Shown: in pieces, positions 40,763 to 49,624 of the stretch | Position numbering within the stretch: position 1 is the first letter of the stretch | Layout: each line of letters opens with the position of its first letter | Assembly (NCBI GenBank): GCA_965243615.1 | Contig: CBDEVO010000003.1 | Location: 6,386,001-6,450,000, forward strand | DNA from: JAJEEA01 sp965243615 | GTDB lineage: Bacteria > Acidobacteriota > Vicinamibacteria > Vicinamibacterales > UBA8438 | Direction of reading: 5' to 3' | Length of the DNA stretch: 64,000 nucleotides | Notes under the pieces: model-generated | Database searches by the model: none | What the model saw: only the letters and a program-made list of their open reading frames with translations | What the model was told of the DNA's origin: nothing | Translations under genes and position numbers: made by a program

Positions 40763-41770
40763 ATGAAGCAGAAATCGATTCGTCTGATGGCGGTGGGTTG
40801 TTGCGTCGCGGGACTGGCCGTCGCGGGGTGGGGCGCGCCAGACGTGGCCGGGCGGACCGTGGCGGGTGGCGAACCGGTCGCCGCAGCCGGCGCGGGCACG
40901 AGTCAGGCCGACGACGGGATCACGATGACGCAGATCGACGTCGGCGACTTCACGTTCGACGTCCGGACGGCGGGGCCGGACGACGGCGAGGTCGTGCTCC
41001 TTCTCCACGGATTCCCCCAGACGTCGTACGAGTGGCGGCACCAGCTCCGCGCCCTCGGCGAGGCGGGGTTCCGCGCGGTGGCCCCCGATCAGCGCGGCTA
41101 CTCGCCCGGGGCGCGGCCGGAACGCGTCGAGGACTACGCGCTGCCGTTGCTCGTCGGCGACGTCATCGGCCTCGCCGACGCCATCGGCGCCGACCGGTTC
41201 CACGTCGTGGGCCACGACTGGGGGGCGGCGGTGGCGTGGGGGGTGGCGATCGCCGCGCGCGAGCGCGTCATCACCGCGAACCCGGTGTCGGTGCCCCACC
41301 CCGACGCCTTCGCGCGGGTGCTGAGCGACCCCGACTCGTGCCAGGTCGCCGCGTCGTCCTACTTCGACGTGTTCGTGCAGCCCGACTCCGAGGACGCCTT
41401 CCTCGCCAACGACCACGCCCTGCTCCGCGGCGTCTTCGCCGGCATCGACGCCGACGCGGTGGAGGAATACGTGCGGGTGCTCGGCACGAAGCCGGCCCTC
41501 GGCGCCGCCCTGAACTGGTACCGCGCCAACGTCGCCGACCGCAACCTGCAGGGCGGCGCCGTCGGCCCCGTCGAGGTGCCGACGATGTTCACCTGGAGCG
41601 ACGCCGACACCGCGCTGTGCATCGACGGAGCCCTGCTGACCGAGGAGTACGTCGAGGGGCCGTACCGCTTCGAGGTCCTGGAAGGCGTCAGCCACTGGAT
41701 TCCCGACCTCGCGCCCGAGGCGATGTCGTCGCTGCTCGTCGACCACCTGACCCGGTACTCGGAGCGCTGA
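40763..41770 (+). CDS. Exported alpha/beta hydrolase (epoxide hydrolase / haloalkane dehalogenase-like)
   Basis: A 335-residue protein with a signal peptide (MAVGCCVAGLAVAGWGA). The oxyanion HGFPQTSYEWRHQL, nucleophile aspartate in VVGHDWGAAVAW, an acid in FTWSDADTAL and the catalytic histidine in GVSHWIPD fit the epoxide hydrolase/dehalogenase group, which use Asp and not Ser. Substrate cannot be decided from sequence. It is divergent from the PQQ dehydrogenase gene; a GAGCGAG site precedes the ATG. Confidence 0.85.
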   Translation: MKQKSIRLMAVGCCVAGLAVAGWGAPDVAGRTVAGGEPVAAAGAGTSQADDGITMTQIDVGDFTFDVRTAGPDDGEVVLLLHGFPQTSYEWRHQLRALGEAGFRAVAPDQRGYSPGARPERVEDYALPLLVGDVIGLADAIGADRFHVVGHDWGAAVAWGVAIAARERVITANPVSVPHPDAFARVLSDPDSCQVAASSYFDVFVQPDSEDAFLANDHALLRGVFAGIDADAVEEYVRVLGTKPALGAALNWYRANVADRNLQGGAVGPVEVPTMFTWSDADTALCIDGALLTEEYVEGPYRFEVLEGVSHWIPDLAPEAMSSLLVDHLTRYSER

Positions 41771-42069
41771 CGCCGGGCTCCTGCCCGCTGACAGCACCGG
41801 TAAGCCGGGTCCAGAGCGAGCCGCGGCCGCTCCGGAGCTTGCTGTCCGAGTACGCCGGCGGTGAATCGGTCGACGTCGAACAGGTTCGCACGGCGCTTGG
41901 CCGGCGCGCGAAGGCGAAACACGCGGTGTCGGAATCGGGCGGACCGGCCCTGGAAGCGTCGCCACGATGACAAGCGCGCGACCCCTTCACGCCCGTTGAG
42001 GGTGCAGCCACGTCCGGGCGACGGCTGACGCACCTTGCGGCGTGAGGCGCCATACGCTACAGTCGGTCG
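41771..42069. other. Intergenic, no gene seen
   Basis: A frame here ends in SEYAGGESVDVEQVRTALGR but lacks a start of its own and matches nothing I recognise. The last 20 bases before higB (TACGCT/TACAGT) may be a -10 region for the toxin-antitoxin pair. Confidence 0.4.
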
Positions 42070-42342
42070 ATGAGGGTCAGGCACAAGGGACTGCGGGCAC
42101 TGCACGAACGCGACGACCGCGCGCGGGTGCCCGCCGATCTTGCGCCACGGCTGCGGCGCATCCTGTTCAGGCTGCAGGAGGCGACTGATCCGGGCAGTGC
42201 GGACGCTCCCGGTTTCCGGCTCCACCCGCTGAAAGGGGACCGGGCCGGCCAGTGGAGCGTGCGCGTATCCGGGAATTGGCGCGTCGTGTTTCGCTTCGAG
42301 AACGCCGAGGTCGTGGACGTGGACTTGATCGACTACCACTGA
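42070..42342 (+). CDS. higB: HigB toxin
   Basis: A 90-residue RelE/ParE-fold ribosome-dependent mRNA interferase: RVRHKGLRALHERDD, RRILFRLQEATDP, RLHPLKGDRAGQWSVRVSGNWRVVFRF and DVDLIDYH. The GQWSVRVSGNWR stretch is the family signature. Toxin-first order, with higA 15 bp downstream. Confidence 0.9.
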   Translation: MRVRHKGLRALHERDDRARVPADLAPRLRRILFRLQEATDPGSADAPGFRLHPLKGDRAGQWSVRVSGNWRVVFRFENAEVVDVDLIDYH

Positions 42343-42357
42343 CGAGGAGCAGGTTTG

Positions 42358-42693
42358 ATGACCCGCACCGACGACGAGCGTGTAGGCCCCATGCTGAACC
42401 CCCCGCACCTGGGCGAACTGATCCGCGAGAGCATGGACGAAGCCGGCTGGACCGTGGGCAAGACCGCGACGCGCCTGCGCTGCGAGCGAGGGACTCTGTC
42501 TCGCGTGCTGAACGGCAGGGCAGGGGTGTCCGCGAACATGGCCCTGGGGCTCGAGAGCATCGGCTGGGGAACCGCCGACCATTGGATGCGGATGCAGGCG
42601 GCCTATCAGCTAGCGCGGGCGCGCCGTCAGCTGACCGCGCGCGGGCGGCCGGCGGCGGCCGGCGGCGAGACGACCGCCGACGCGCGGTTCTGA
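42358..42693 (+). CDS. higA: HigA antitoxin (XRE-type)
   Basis: A 111-residue antitoxin with a helix-turn-helix: HLGELIRESMDEAGWTVGKTATRL, then RGTLSRVLNGRAGVSANMAL and WGTADHWMRMQAAYQL. ATG at 42358 follows AGGAG at 8 nt; a TTG directly before it is in frame. The last 25 residues are Gly/Ala-rich and probably disordered. Confidence 0.9.
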   Translation: MTRTDDERVGPMLNPPHLGELIRESMDEAGWTVGKTATRLRCERGTLSRVLNGRAGVSANMALGLESIGWGTADHWMRMQAAYQLARARRQLTARGRPAAAGGETTADARF

Positions 42694-42815
42694 CTCCCCG
42701 GCAACCAAGCCGGCCCTTGGCCGGCCTCCAGACCCGCGGGCACCGCGCGCAGACCGGCCGGCCACCCCGCACAGGGGTGGCCCGTCGAGCCGGTCGAAGA
42801 TGTTCTCGAGCCGCC

Positions 42816-43253
42816 CTATCGGCGCGGCTCGGTCGGGTCGCGCCCGTCGAGCGGGGCGCCGGTGCCGGACGACCCCGCGAACAGCCGGCGGCCGTCGGGG
42901 AACGTCACGTCACGGCCGTTGGCCCGGAAGGCGCCGTCGATGGCCTGGTAGCCCTCCACCATCACTTCGGTGCCGGGCATCACGGAGTCCTTCCGCCACC
43001 CGCGGCGCACCAGGGCTCCCGGGGGGCCCGCCTCGATCATCCAGTTCTCGACGGTGCCGTCCTCGTTGGTCACCTCGAGGTGCATCCACGAGTGCGGGTT
43101 GATCCACTCCATCCGGGTGATCGTGCCCTGCAGCCGGACCGGCCGGTTGGCGTCGAACTCGGCCGCGAAAGCGTGATGCGCCACGACCTGGGCGGTCGCC
43201 GCAAGCAGGCTGATCCCGACGACCACGGCCACCATGACTACGTTCTTTCGCAT
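42816..43253 (-). CDS. Exported DUF6152 protein
   Basis: A 145-residue protein with a signal peptide (VVMVAVVVGISLLAATAQVVA) followed by HHAFAAEFDANRPVRLQGT and ITRMEWINPHSWMHLEV, the DUF6152 hallmark, then ENWMIEAGPPGALVRRGW and a GTEVMVEGY strand. It is a small periplasmic beta-rich protein of unknown role, common in acidobacteria and proteobacteria next to GRWEGDTLVVE-family genes, as here. Confidence 0.82.
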   Translation of the reverse strand: MRKNVVMVAVVVGISLLAATAQVVAHHAFAAEFDANRPVRLQGTITRMEWINPHSWMHLEVTNEDGTVENWMIEAGPPGALVRRGWRKDSVMPGTEVMVEGYQAIDGAFRANGRDVTFPDGRRLFAGSSGTGAPLDGRDPTEPRR

Positions 43254-43339
43254 TGCCCCCACCTCGCTCCTGAAATGTCCCACCGGACTGTCACCGTGTC
43301 GTTCCATCGGTCGCAGGCGATCGTGCGGTCGCTCTCGAG

Positions 43340-45064
43340 CTACCGGCCGTCGCCCGCCGCCTCCGCGTCGCGCGCCCGCGCGCCGCTCAGGATGTTGGTC
43401 ATTCCGTAGTTGCCCTCGTGGCACGCGTACTCGACGAGCTCGTACTGCGACTCGTCCCTGACATACGTGAACATGCCCGTCCACGGCCGGGTCCACACCA
43501 CGGGGTCGTCGATGGTGAACTGGTACTCCAGCGTGTCGGGACCCGTGCGCGTGTACCGCTCGGTCATCGTCAGCGCGTCGCTCGACCCCTGGTACGGCGC
43601 CTTGCCGTTGAAGTTGCGGATCTCGACGACCAGCGTGTCGCCCTCCCAGCGGCCCCGGGCGTCGCCCAGCCACGACGTGATGTCGTCCCCGACGTGCGGA
43701 CTGTCGTCGGTGGGGACGACGCGGGTCTCGTGGATCATCTCGCGCTGCAGCGCGACGTGGTTCGGCCCCTGCACGATCTGCATCCCGTTGTTGTAGACGC
43801 CCGGGGTGGGGACGAGGCTGCGGGTGATGCAGCGCACCCACGAGCTGAGGTCCTCGGGGCCCGCGGCGACGGACACGCGGGCGGCCCGGGCCGCGGCGAG
43901 CAGCCGCTCGCCCTCGGGGGTGCGCGGCGGAATGCGGCCGTCGAGCGGGTCGATGACCATCGCCACCTGCCGCGACGGCGCCGACCGCACGTAGCCGAGG
44001 GTGGTGTCGCGCCACTCCGACTCGTAGCCCCAGATGCTGCCGAGGGTGCCGCGCTCGCGCCGCGCCGCCGCCTGCTCGGCCGTCAGCACCTCGGTCTCGG
44101 CGAGGTCCTGGGGCCGCTCGAGGGGAATGCCGTGGGCGGCGTCGCCGGTCCAGACGCCCTGGAAGTCGGGGACGCCCCAGGGGGTGCGGGGCACGGTGTA
44201 CTCCCGCAGCTCGGTGGTGATGTCGACCGGCGCGTCGAACGCGACGTCGACCCCCGCGAAGCCCTCCTCGACGACGGCCACGCGGACGTTGTCGGGGCCG
44301 CTGACGAACGCCTGCCGGGCGGCGGTGCGGCCGCCCTCGGGCACCGCCGGCTCGCTCAGAAAGGCGACGCCGTCGGCCCGCAGCTCGGCCGCGGCCGCGT
44401 CCATCTCGGGCACCGCGAACGCGATGTGGTCGATGGAGCGGCCCGCCGTCGGCGCCGGCGGCGCCGGGGCCTCCATCGCGAAGAGCCAGACGTCGCCCAT
44501 GCGCACGCCGTCCAGTTGGTCGCGCAGCCGCGCGCTCTCGCCCCCGAACCGCTCCCGGTACCACGCGAGGGTAGCCGCGGGATCGGTGGCGCTCAGGTGG
44601 ATGTGGTGGAACCCGAGGGTGTCGGCGTCCTCGACGAGCTCGATGCGGGTGCCCCACGGGTCGAAGATGTAGCCGTGCTGGTACAGCCCGGGCACGTCGC
44701 GCAGGGTCGACCCGTCGGCGAACCGCTGCAGCCGCACTCCGGAGCCGCGCACGCCGACCGCCTCGAGCTCGCCCATCTTGGCGGTCAGGTCGCGGTACGA
44801 GAACGAGATGTGGTCGATGCCCGTCCGCTGGCTGCTGCCGAGGGTCGGGCGCGAGTCGAACACCAGCTCGGCGCCGCCGCACAGGACGGCGTCGTCGCGG
44901 TCGGCGACGGGCTCGCAGTCGAGGTAGCGCGTGTACCAGCCCACCGCCTCGGTGGCGTTCGACGTCGTCAGTTGCACGTGGTGGTACTCGGCGGCAAGGG
45001 CCGGGGCCGGCGCGAGGAGCGCCGCGGCGGCCGCGGCGAGCAAGACGTTTCTGGTCCGTTTCAT
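43340..45064 (-). CDS. Exported double-VOC domain protein fused to the GRWEGDTLVVE-family domain
   Basis: A 574-residue protein. Signal peptide ends ALAAE. Two vicinal-oxygen-chelate domains follow: about 25-150 (YHHVQLTTSNATEAVGWYTRYL to WGTRIELVED) and about 152-270 (FHHIHLSATDPAATLAWYRERF to VRVAVVEEGF), with paired His and Glu metal ligands. From about 290 the protein becomes the secreted domain shared with 45149-45949: GVPDFQGVWTG, DARGRWEGDTLVVEIRNFNG, TMTERYTRTGPDTLEY and a final YACHEGNY. VOC proteins include dioxygenases and lyases; the fusion suggests a two-step extracytoplasmic enzyme. The closest neighbour downstream is DUF6152. Confidence 0.8.
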   Translation of the reverse strand: MKRTRNVLLAAAAAALLAPAPALAAEYHHVQLTTSNATEAVGWYTRYLDCEPVADRDDAVLCGGAELVFDSRPTLGSSQRTGIDHISFSYRDLTAKMGELEAVGVRGSGVRLQRFADGSTLRDVPGLYQHGYIFDPWGTRIELVEDADTLGFHHIHLSATDPAATLAWYRERFGGESARLRDQLDGVRMGDVWLFAMEAPAPPAPTAGRSIDHIAFAVPEMDAAAAELRADGVAFLSEPAVPEGGRTAARQAFVSGPDNVRVAVVEEGFAGVDVAFDAPVDITTELREYTVPRTPWGVPDFQGVWTGDAAHGIPLERPQDLAETEVLTAEQAAARRERGTLGSIWGYESEWRDTTLGYVRSAPSRQVAMVIDPLDGRIPPRTPEGERLLAAARAARVSVAAGPEDLSSWVRCITRSLVPTPGVYNNGMQIVQGPNHVALQREMIHETRVVPTDDSPHVGDDITSWLGDARGRWEGDTLVVEIRNFNGKAPYQGSSDALTMTERYTRTGPDTLEYQFTIDDPVVWTRPWTGMFTYVRDESQYELVEYACHEGNYGMTNILSGARARDAEAAGDGR

Positions 45065-45148
45065 CGTGCGATGCCTCTCATCAACAGCTCGGAGCCCGTT
45101 GGCGGGAGCCCCGCGGTCTCGCGGCGGCTCCCGGGGATGCGCCGGCGG

Positions 45149-45949
45149 TCAGCGGGTGGGCACCCTGCGCAGGTGCCCGTAAACCAGGTCCTCCGAGAAC
45201 TCGACGCACTTGTACTCCAGCACCTGCGCGTTCGCCTCGAGACGCCGGTACAGCGGCATCTCGATGGTCCAGGGGCGGGTGAAGACGTTGGGGTCCTCGA
45301 TGGTCGCCTCGTACAGGATGGCGTTCGGCCCCATCGGCGTGTAGCGCTCCGTCACGCGCAGGCCGTTGCTCGCGTAGTTGCCCGCGCGGTCGAACCAGGC
45401 CTCGCCGTTGAAGCCCTGCGCGTCGACGACCAGGGTGTCGCCCTCCCAGTGCCCGTGCGACCGCCCCATCCACGTGTCGAGGGGCGGCGGCTCGGGGTTC
45501 TCCTGGTCCATGTGCACGGTCCGGTTCGCATCGGTGAACCCGTACACGAACATGATCTTACGGTCGCCCTGGATGATGCGGAACGGGTACGGCAGATAGG
45601 TGGCCCGCGGCACCCCCGGCATGAAGCACCGAACCTCCGGGTCCTCGGTCCACCGGTTCTCGAAGTTCTGCTGCTTCTGCGCGAGCGCCTCGGGGCGGTA
45701 GGGGATCTCGTTGCCCACGACCACGCCCTGGCCGGGGGGGATCGCCCCGATGGCGCCGGTGTCGGGCGGCCCCGCGCTCGCCGGGTGGTCCTGGAGGTCC
45801 CAGTGGGCGGTGCCGATGGCCTGCCAGACCCCGTTCAGATCGGGATTTCCGTCGAAGGCGCGCGGCACCTCCTGCGCCGCCACCGGGCCGGCGGCCAGCG
45901 CCAGCACCGTCAGCAACACACCCGTCCGCGCGCTCTGCCACTTCCTCAT
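45149..45949 (-). CDS. Exported GRWEGDTLVVE-family protein
   Basis: A 266-residue protein with a signal peptide (GVLLTVLALAAGPVAAQ). It shares NPDLNGVWQ, RIIQGDRKIMFVYGF, GHWEGDTLVVDAQGFNG, RVTERYTPMGPNAILYEATI and EDPNVFTRPWTIEMPLYRR with the C-terminal half of the VOC fusion. No catalytic residues are known for this family, which I recognise only as a recurrent secreted protein of Vicinamibacteria-like genomes. Cysteines near the C-terminus (YKCVEFSED) and near residue 107 may pair. Confidence 0.75.
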   Translation of the reverse strand: MRKWQSARTGVLLTVLALAAGPVAAQEVPRAFDGNPDLNGVWQAIGTAHWDLQDHPASAGPPDTGAIGAIPPGQGVVVGNEIPYRPEALAQKQQNFENRWTEDPEVRCFMPGVPRATYLPYPFRIIQGDRKIMFVYGFTDANRTVHMDQENPEPPPLDTWMGRSHGHWEGDTLVVDAQGFNGEAWFDRAGNYASNGLRVTERYTPMGPNAILYEATIEDPNVFTRPWTIEMPLYRRLEANAQVLEYKCVEFSEDLVYGHLRRVPTR

Positions 45950-46004
45950 CGTCGTCAGTCTCCTTCTTCGGCCGTCTCCGGCGCCGCCGCTTCCGTCCTC
46001 CCGG

Positions 46005-46934
46005 TCACGGGGTCACGGTGATCGTCACGTTCTCGCTCGTCGTCAGCGCCCCGTCTCCGGCCATCGCCCGCAGCACGTAGGTGCCGGGCTCGTCGAAGGT
46101 CGCGTACACCTCCCAGCGCCCGTCCTCGGGCACCTCGGGCATGATGTAGGGCGGCGACCACGACGAGTACGAGTAGACCCGGGTGTCCTGCCAGGTCTTC
46201 AACTGCCGCGGGCTGAAGCTCACCTTCGACGCGTCGCCGCGGTAGACGATCCACGAGAACCGCAGCCCGGGCGGGTTGCCCGGCACGATCTGCTGGACCG
46301 CCCGGTAGGCGGGGTGCGGCTCGCCCGGCTCGACCGCCGGCGGCGTGTAGCTCCCCGACGGGATCCCGTCGTCGCTCGTGAACGCGACCAGGGTCAGCGG
46401 CTGCCCGGCCCGCACCGTCCGCGGCTGGTCCACCCCGAGGGTCAGCTCCGGGAACTCGTTCTCCCGCCACTCGTCGCGGACCCGGCCGAAGTTCGCGCCC
46501 ATCTCCGTCGCGATGGTCTGCGCGTCGAGCAGGTAGTCGGTGCGCAACGAGCCGTAGGCGCGCTCGGTCCGGCCGTGGGTGGTCAGGGTCCAGACCACCT
46601 CCCGATCCCCGAAGTCGGCCGGCACGTCGACCGTGAAGAGGAACATGTTGCGGCGGGGGTAGAAGTGGGTCGGCTGCCCCCGGTCCGGCCCGCCGGGCTC
46701 GATGTGGTTGTCGGGCCCGACCGGCACGTCGAGCTCTTCCTCCCAGTTCGAGTTCATGTAGCCGAAGAACAGCCGGAAGGTGCCGTCCTCGTTCGGCCAC
46801 CACCCCTCGTAGGCGGGCGACACGCTCTGCCCGCGGGAGTAGGTGAAACGGGTCTGCGCGGTCGCGGCCGTGGCGAGGGCCAGCAGCGCCAGGACCGCGA
46901 CCGCCCGGACGAATCGCTTCCCGCTCACCCTCAT
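46005..46934 (-). CDS. Exported beta-sandwich protein of unknown function
   Basis: A 309-residue protein with a signal peptide (AVAVLALLALATAATAQ). The motif SPAYEGWWPNEDGTFRLFFG and YMNSNWEEELDVPVGPDN, and an Ig-like C-terminal strand set (EDGRWEVYATFDEPGTYVLRAMA, then NVTITV), indicate two beta-sandwich domains. I do not know a function. Its start overlaps the stop of the cytochrome/PHM-like gene by 4 nt, so the two proteins are made together and may form a complex. Confidence 0.75.
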   Translation of the reverse strand: MRVSGKRFVRAVAVLALLALATAATAQTRFTYSRGQSVSPAYEGWWPNEDGTFRLFFGYMNSNWEEELDVPVGPDNHIEPGGPDRGQPTHFYPRRNMFLFTVDVPADFGDREVVWTLTTHGRTERAYGSLRTDYLLDAQTIATEMGANFGRVRDEWRENEFPELTLGVDQPRTVRAGQPLTLVAFTSDDGIPSGSYTPPAVEPGEPHPAYRAVQQIVPGNPPGLRFSWIVYRGDASKVSFSPRQLKTWQDTRVYSYSSWSPPYIMPEVPEDGRWEVYATFDEPGTYVLRAMAGDGALTTSENVTITVTP

Positions 46935-48361
46935 GGCTGGTCGTTGCCCTCGTCCACCTGCGCCTGCTGCGACGGGAAGTCCGCCATGCACAGCGGGCAG
47001 CCGATGAGGTGATCCCCGAGCTGCAGGCCGAGCCGCTCGCGGCGCTCCGCCATCTCGCGCTCGAACTGCTCGTCGGTCAGCTCGAGGGCCTCGCCGAGGT
47101 CGATGAACATGTTGGCCACCGAGCGGCGTCCGCCGCCCGACCAGTTGCGCGGGTCGGCGACGTTGCGGTTGGCCACCGTGGTGTCGAGCCAGCCGATGAT
47201 GTGGACGATCGTGCCCTTCGGCAGCAGCGGCGCGTAGTCGTCGTCGAAGATGTACTGCTTGACCCAGTTGTGGTCGTAGCCGACGCAGGCGAGGGTCTCG
47301 ATGTTGTGCCCCCAGATCGCCTCCAGGCACATGCGGGTGCCCGGCGCGTGCTGGTGGGGCTCGAACGAGACGATCCGGGTGTGCTGGTCGAGCACCCGGT
47401 AGGCGTGCAGCTCCTGCGAGGTCTGGTTCGGCTTGATGTCGATGTCGACGCCGTTGCCGACGAGGGTCCGCGCGTGCCGGATCTCCGGCTCGTAGCCCTT
47501 CGGGTGCAGCTTGAACGCGAACTTCAGGTGCGACTTCGTCTCCCGCCCGTTCGAGTGCAGGTGCGCCGTCTCGAGCTCGAGCGACGAGCCCGCCTTGAGC
47601 AGCCGCCCCGCGTTGTCGGGGAAGATGTCGGCGTTCCGCCCCACCTCGTGGACGGGGAACCGGGTGGCGTCGGCGGGATCCGCCCCCTCGGGGACCACCG
47701 CCCCGTAGGTCATGTGGTGGAACACGTAGCGCCCGCCCACGGTGTCTCCGGTGCCGTCGGGCGGGATGTCGTTGAACTCCTTGACCTCGACCGCGGCGAC
47801 GTAGCGGTCCTCGGTGAGCCCGGTGGGGATGGTGCCGAGGTTGGTCCACTTGTCGGGGGCGGCGGCGGGCACGGTGACCACCGGCGACTCCAGAATCAGG
47901 TCGGGCTCGCCGATCTCCCACTCGCTCTCGTCGCCGAAGTCGAGGGGGGGCGGCATGTCCGCGGGGTCACCGAGGGGCGCGCCGGCGTCGACCCAGCGGC
48001 CGATGAGCTCGATCTCGTCCTCGCTCAGCGAGATGTCGTTCTTGTAGTGCTGGATGCCGATGTCGCGCTCCACGAACCACGGAGGCATCGCGCCGCGGTT
48101 GCTCCGCAGGGCGGTCCGGGTCTTGATGGCCCGCGCGTAGGGGCGCACCTCGGCGTAGGTGAGCAGGGACATCGGGGCCACCGACGCGGGCCGGTGGCAC
48201 TCCTGGCAGCTCTGCTGGAGAATCGGCGCGATGTCCCGCGCGTAGGTGACCTCGGCGTCAGCGGCGGCCGGTGCGGACTGCGCGGTCGCGGCGGCCGGGG
48301 CCATGAGCAGGAAACCGACGACACCGGCGACCAGAAGTCCCGAAACACGCATGGCGCTCAT
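46931..48361 (-). CDS. Exported cytochrome c / copper-monooxygenase (PHM)-like protein
   Basis: A 476-residue protein. A signal peptide is followed by a cytochrome c-like segment VTYARDIAPILQQSCQECHR with one CxxCH, then MPPWF as a methionine-ligand region. The C-terminal two thirds contains His clusters YVFHHMTYGAVV, LETAHLHSNGRETKSHLKF, SFEPHQHAPGTRM and GYDHNW, which resemble the copper sites of peptidylglycine-type ascorbate-dependent monooxygenases. A final CPLCMADF may bind metal. An oxidative periplasmic enzyme is inferred. GGAG lies 8 nt before the ATG. Confidence 0.75.
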   Translation of the reverse strand: MSAMRVSGLLVAGVVGFLLMAPAAATAQSAPAAADAEVTYARDIAPILQQSCQECHRPASVAPMSLLTYAEVRPYARAIKTRTALRSNRGAMPPWFVERDIGIQHYKNDISLSEDEIELIGRWVDAGAPLGDPADMPPPLDFGDESEWEIGEPDLILESPVVTVPAAAPDKWTNLGTIPTGLTEDRYVAAVEVKEFNDIPPDGTGDTVGGRYVFHHMTYGAVVPEGADPADATRFPVHEVGRNADIFPDNAGRLLKAGSSLELETAHLHSNGRETKSHLKFAFKLHPKGYEPEIRHARTLVGNGVDIDIKPNQTSQELHAYRVLDQHTRIVSFEPHQHAPGTRMCLEAIWGHNIETLACVGYDHNWVKQYIFDDDYAPLLPKGTIVHIIGWLDTTVANRNVADPRNWSGGGRRSVANMFIDLGEALELTDEQFEREMAERRERLGLQLGDHLIGCPLCMADFPSQQAQVDEGNDQP

Positions 48362-48447
48362 CGCAGACTCTCCTTCGAAGACACGGGCCGACTGCATGCG
48401 GATCAGACCCGATAGTATCCCTCTACCGCGGTTCCGCCCGCAACCGC

Positions 48448-49554
48448 TTACGCGCGGTGCGCGGCCACCGCGGCCTCGTCCCACTCGAGCCCCACCCCGG
48501 GCATGTCGGGAATGTGCAGCTCCCCGCCCGACACGGCGTAGGGCCGCTGCAGTACCGGGTCGGCCCAGCTCTGCCACTCGAGCCAGTGCGCGGTCTCGGT
48601 CACGCGCATCACGTGCGCCGCCACCTCGGGATAGAGGTGGGTGGACACCGGCACCCCCGCCGCCGCCGCGATGGCCGCCGCCTGCATCCAGCCGGTCACT
48701 CCGCCGATGCGCATGAAGTCGGGCATCACGAAGTCGCACGCCTGCGCCTGCAGGGCGCGGTGGAGCGAGCGCGGGCCGTAGAAGTTCTCGCCGATCTGCA
48801 GCGGGGTGTCGAGCTCGGCCGCGAGGCGCCGGTAGCCGTCGAGGTCGTCGTACACCACCGGCTCCTCGATCCAGGTCAGCCCCCGGTCGTCGAGGGCGTG
48901 GCAGCGCTCGAGGGCCTCGGCGAGGTCGAGCCCCTGGTTGAAGTCGACCATCAGGTGCATGTCGTCGCCCACCGCCCGCCGCACCGCCTCGAGGGCGGCG
49001 AGGTCTTCGCGGAGACGCGCGCGCCCCATGCGCAGCTTGAGGCCCTCGAAGCCCCCCTCCTCGCGCAGGGCGACCGCCTCGTCGGCCACCGCGGCGGGCT
49101 CGTGCAGCCACAGCCCGTTGCTGTTGTAGGCCCGGACGGGGGCGACCGAGCCGCCCAGCAGCACGCACAGCGGCTGGCCGGCCGCCTTCGCCAGGGCGTC
49201 CCACGCCGCCATGTCGACCCCGGACACGGCGATCGCCGACAGCCCCTCGTAGCCGACGAAGTGCAGCGACTTGCGGCTCGTCTCGTAGAGGTCGACCGGC
49301 GCCACCGCCCGCCCCCGCAGCAGCTCGCCGAGGTCCTCGAGGGCCGGCACGAGGTAGCGCATCGCCTTGGGGATGTACGGCTCGAGGTAGCCGCGGCCGA
49401 CGACGCCCTCCTCGGTCTCGAGATCGATGAGCACCATCGGCCACTCGCGGATGGTGGCGATGCGGGCGACCACCGGGCGCTCGAGGGGCAGCAGCACGGG
49501 TCGCGCGGTGAGGCCGCGGATGGTGAGGCGGGGCCTCGATTCGGTGTCCGTCAT
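48448..49554 (-). CDS. Enolase-superfamily enzyme (mandelate racemase / muconate lactonizing type)
   Basis: A 368-residue cytosolic enzyme. Catalytic and metal residues: KLRMG (lysine at the second barrel strand), MVDFNQG (Asp), WIEEP (Glu), IGENF (Glu) and the STHLYPE histidine, as in mandelate racemases that abstract the alpha proton of carboxylates. It probably acts on a sugar acid or aromatic hydroxy acid. Start uncertain: the ATG used here begins TESRPRLTIRGLTARPV; a GTG eight codons upstream is possible. It is transcribed toward the cytochrome/PHM-like genes with 86 bp between. Confidence 0.87.
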   Translation of the reverse strand: MTDTESRPRLTIRGLTARPVLLPLERPVVARIATIREWPMVLIDLETEEGVVGRGYLEPYIPKAMRYLVPALEDLGELLRGRAVAPVDLYETSRKSLHFVGYEGLSAIAVSGVDMAAWDALAKAAGQPLCVLLGGSVAPVRAYNSNGLWLHEPAAVADEAVALREEGGFEGLKLRMGRARLREDLAALEAVRRAVGDDMHLMVDFNQGLDLAEALERCHALDDRGLTWIEEPVVYDDLDGYRRLAAELDTPLQIGENFYGPRSLHRALQAQACDFVMPDFMRIGGVTGWMQAAAIAAAAGVPVSTHLYPEVAAHVMRVTETAHWLEWQSWADPVLQRPYAVSGGELHIPDMPGVGLEWDEAAVAAHRA

Positions 49555-49624
49555 CGTCGAATCGCGCCCGGCACACACACGAGAACGGCACCGGGCATGG
49601 GCAGTTTTCCCGCAGACGGCCCAT

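Noticed and set aside
41772..41970. Frame ending SEYAGGESVDVEQVRTALGR as a gene or relic
   Set aside because: No start of its own and no family recognised; left as intergenic.
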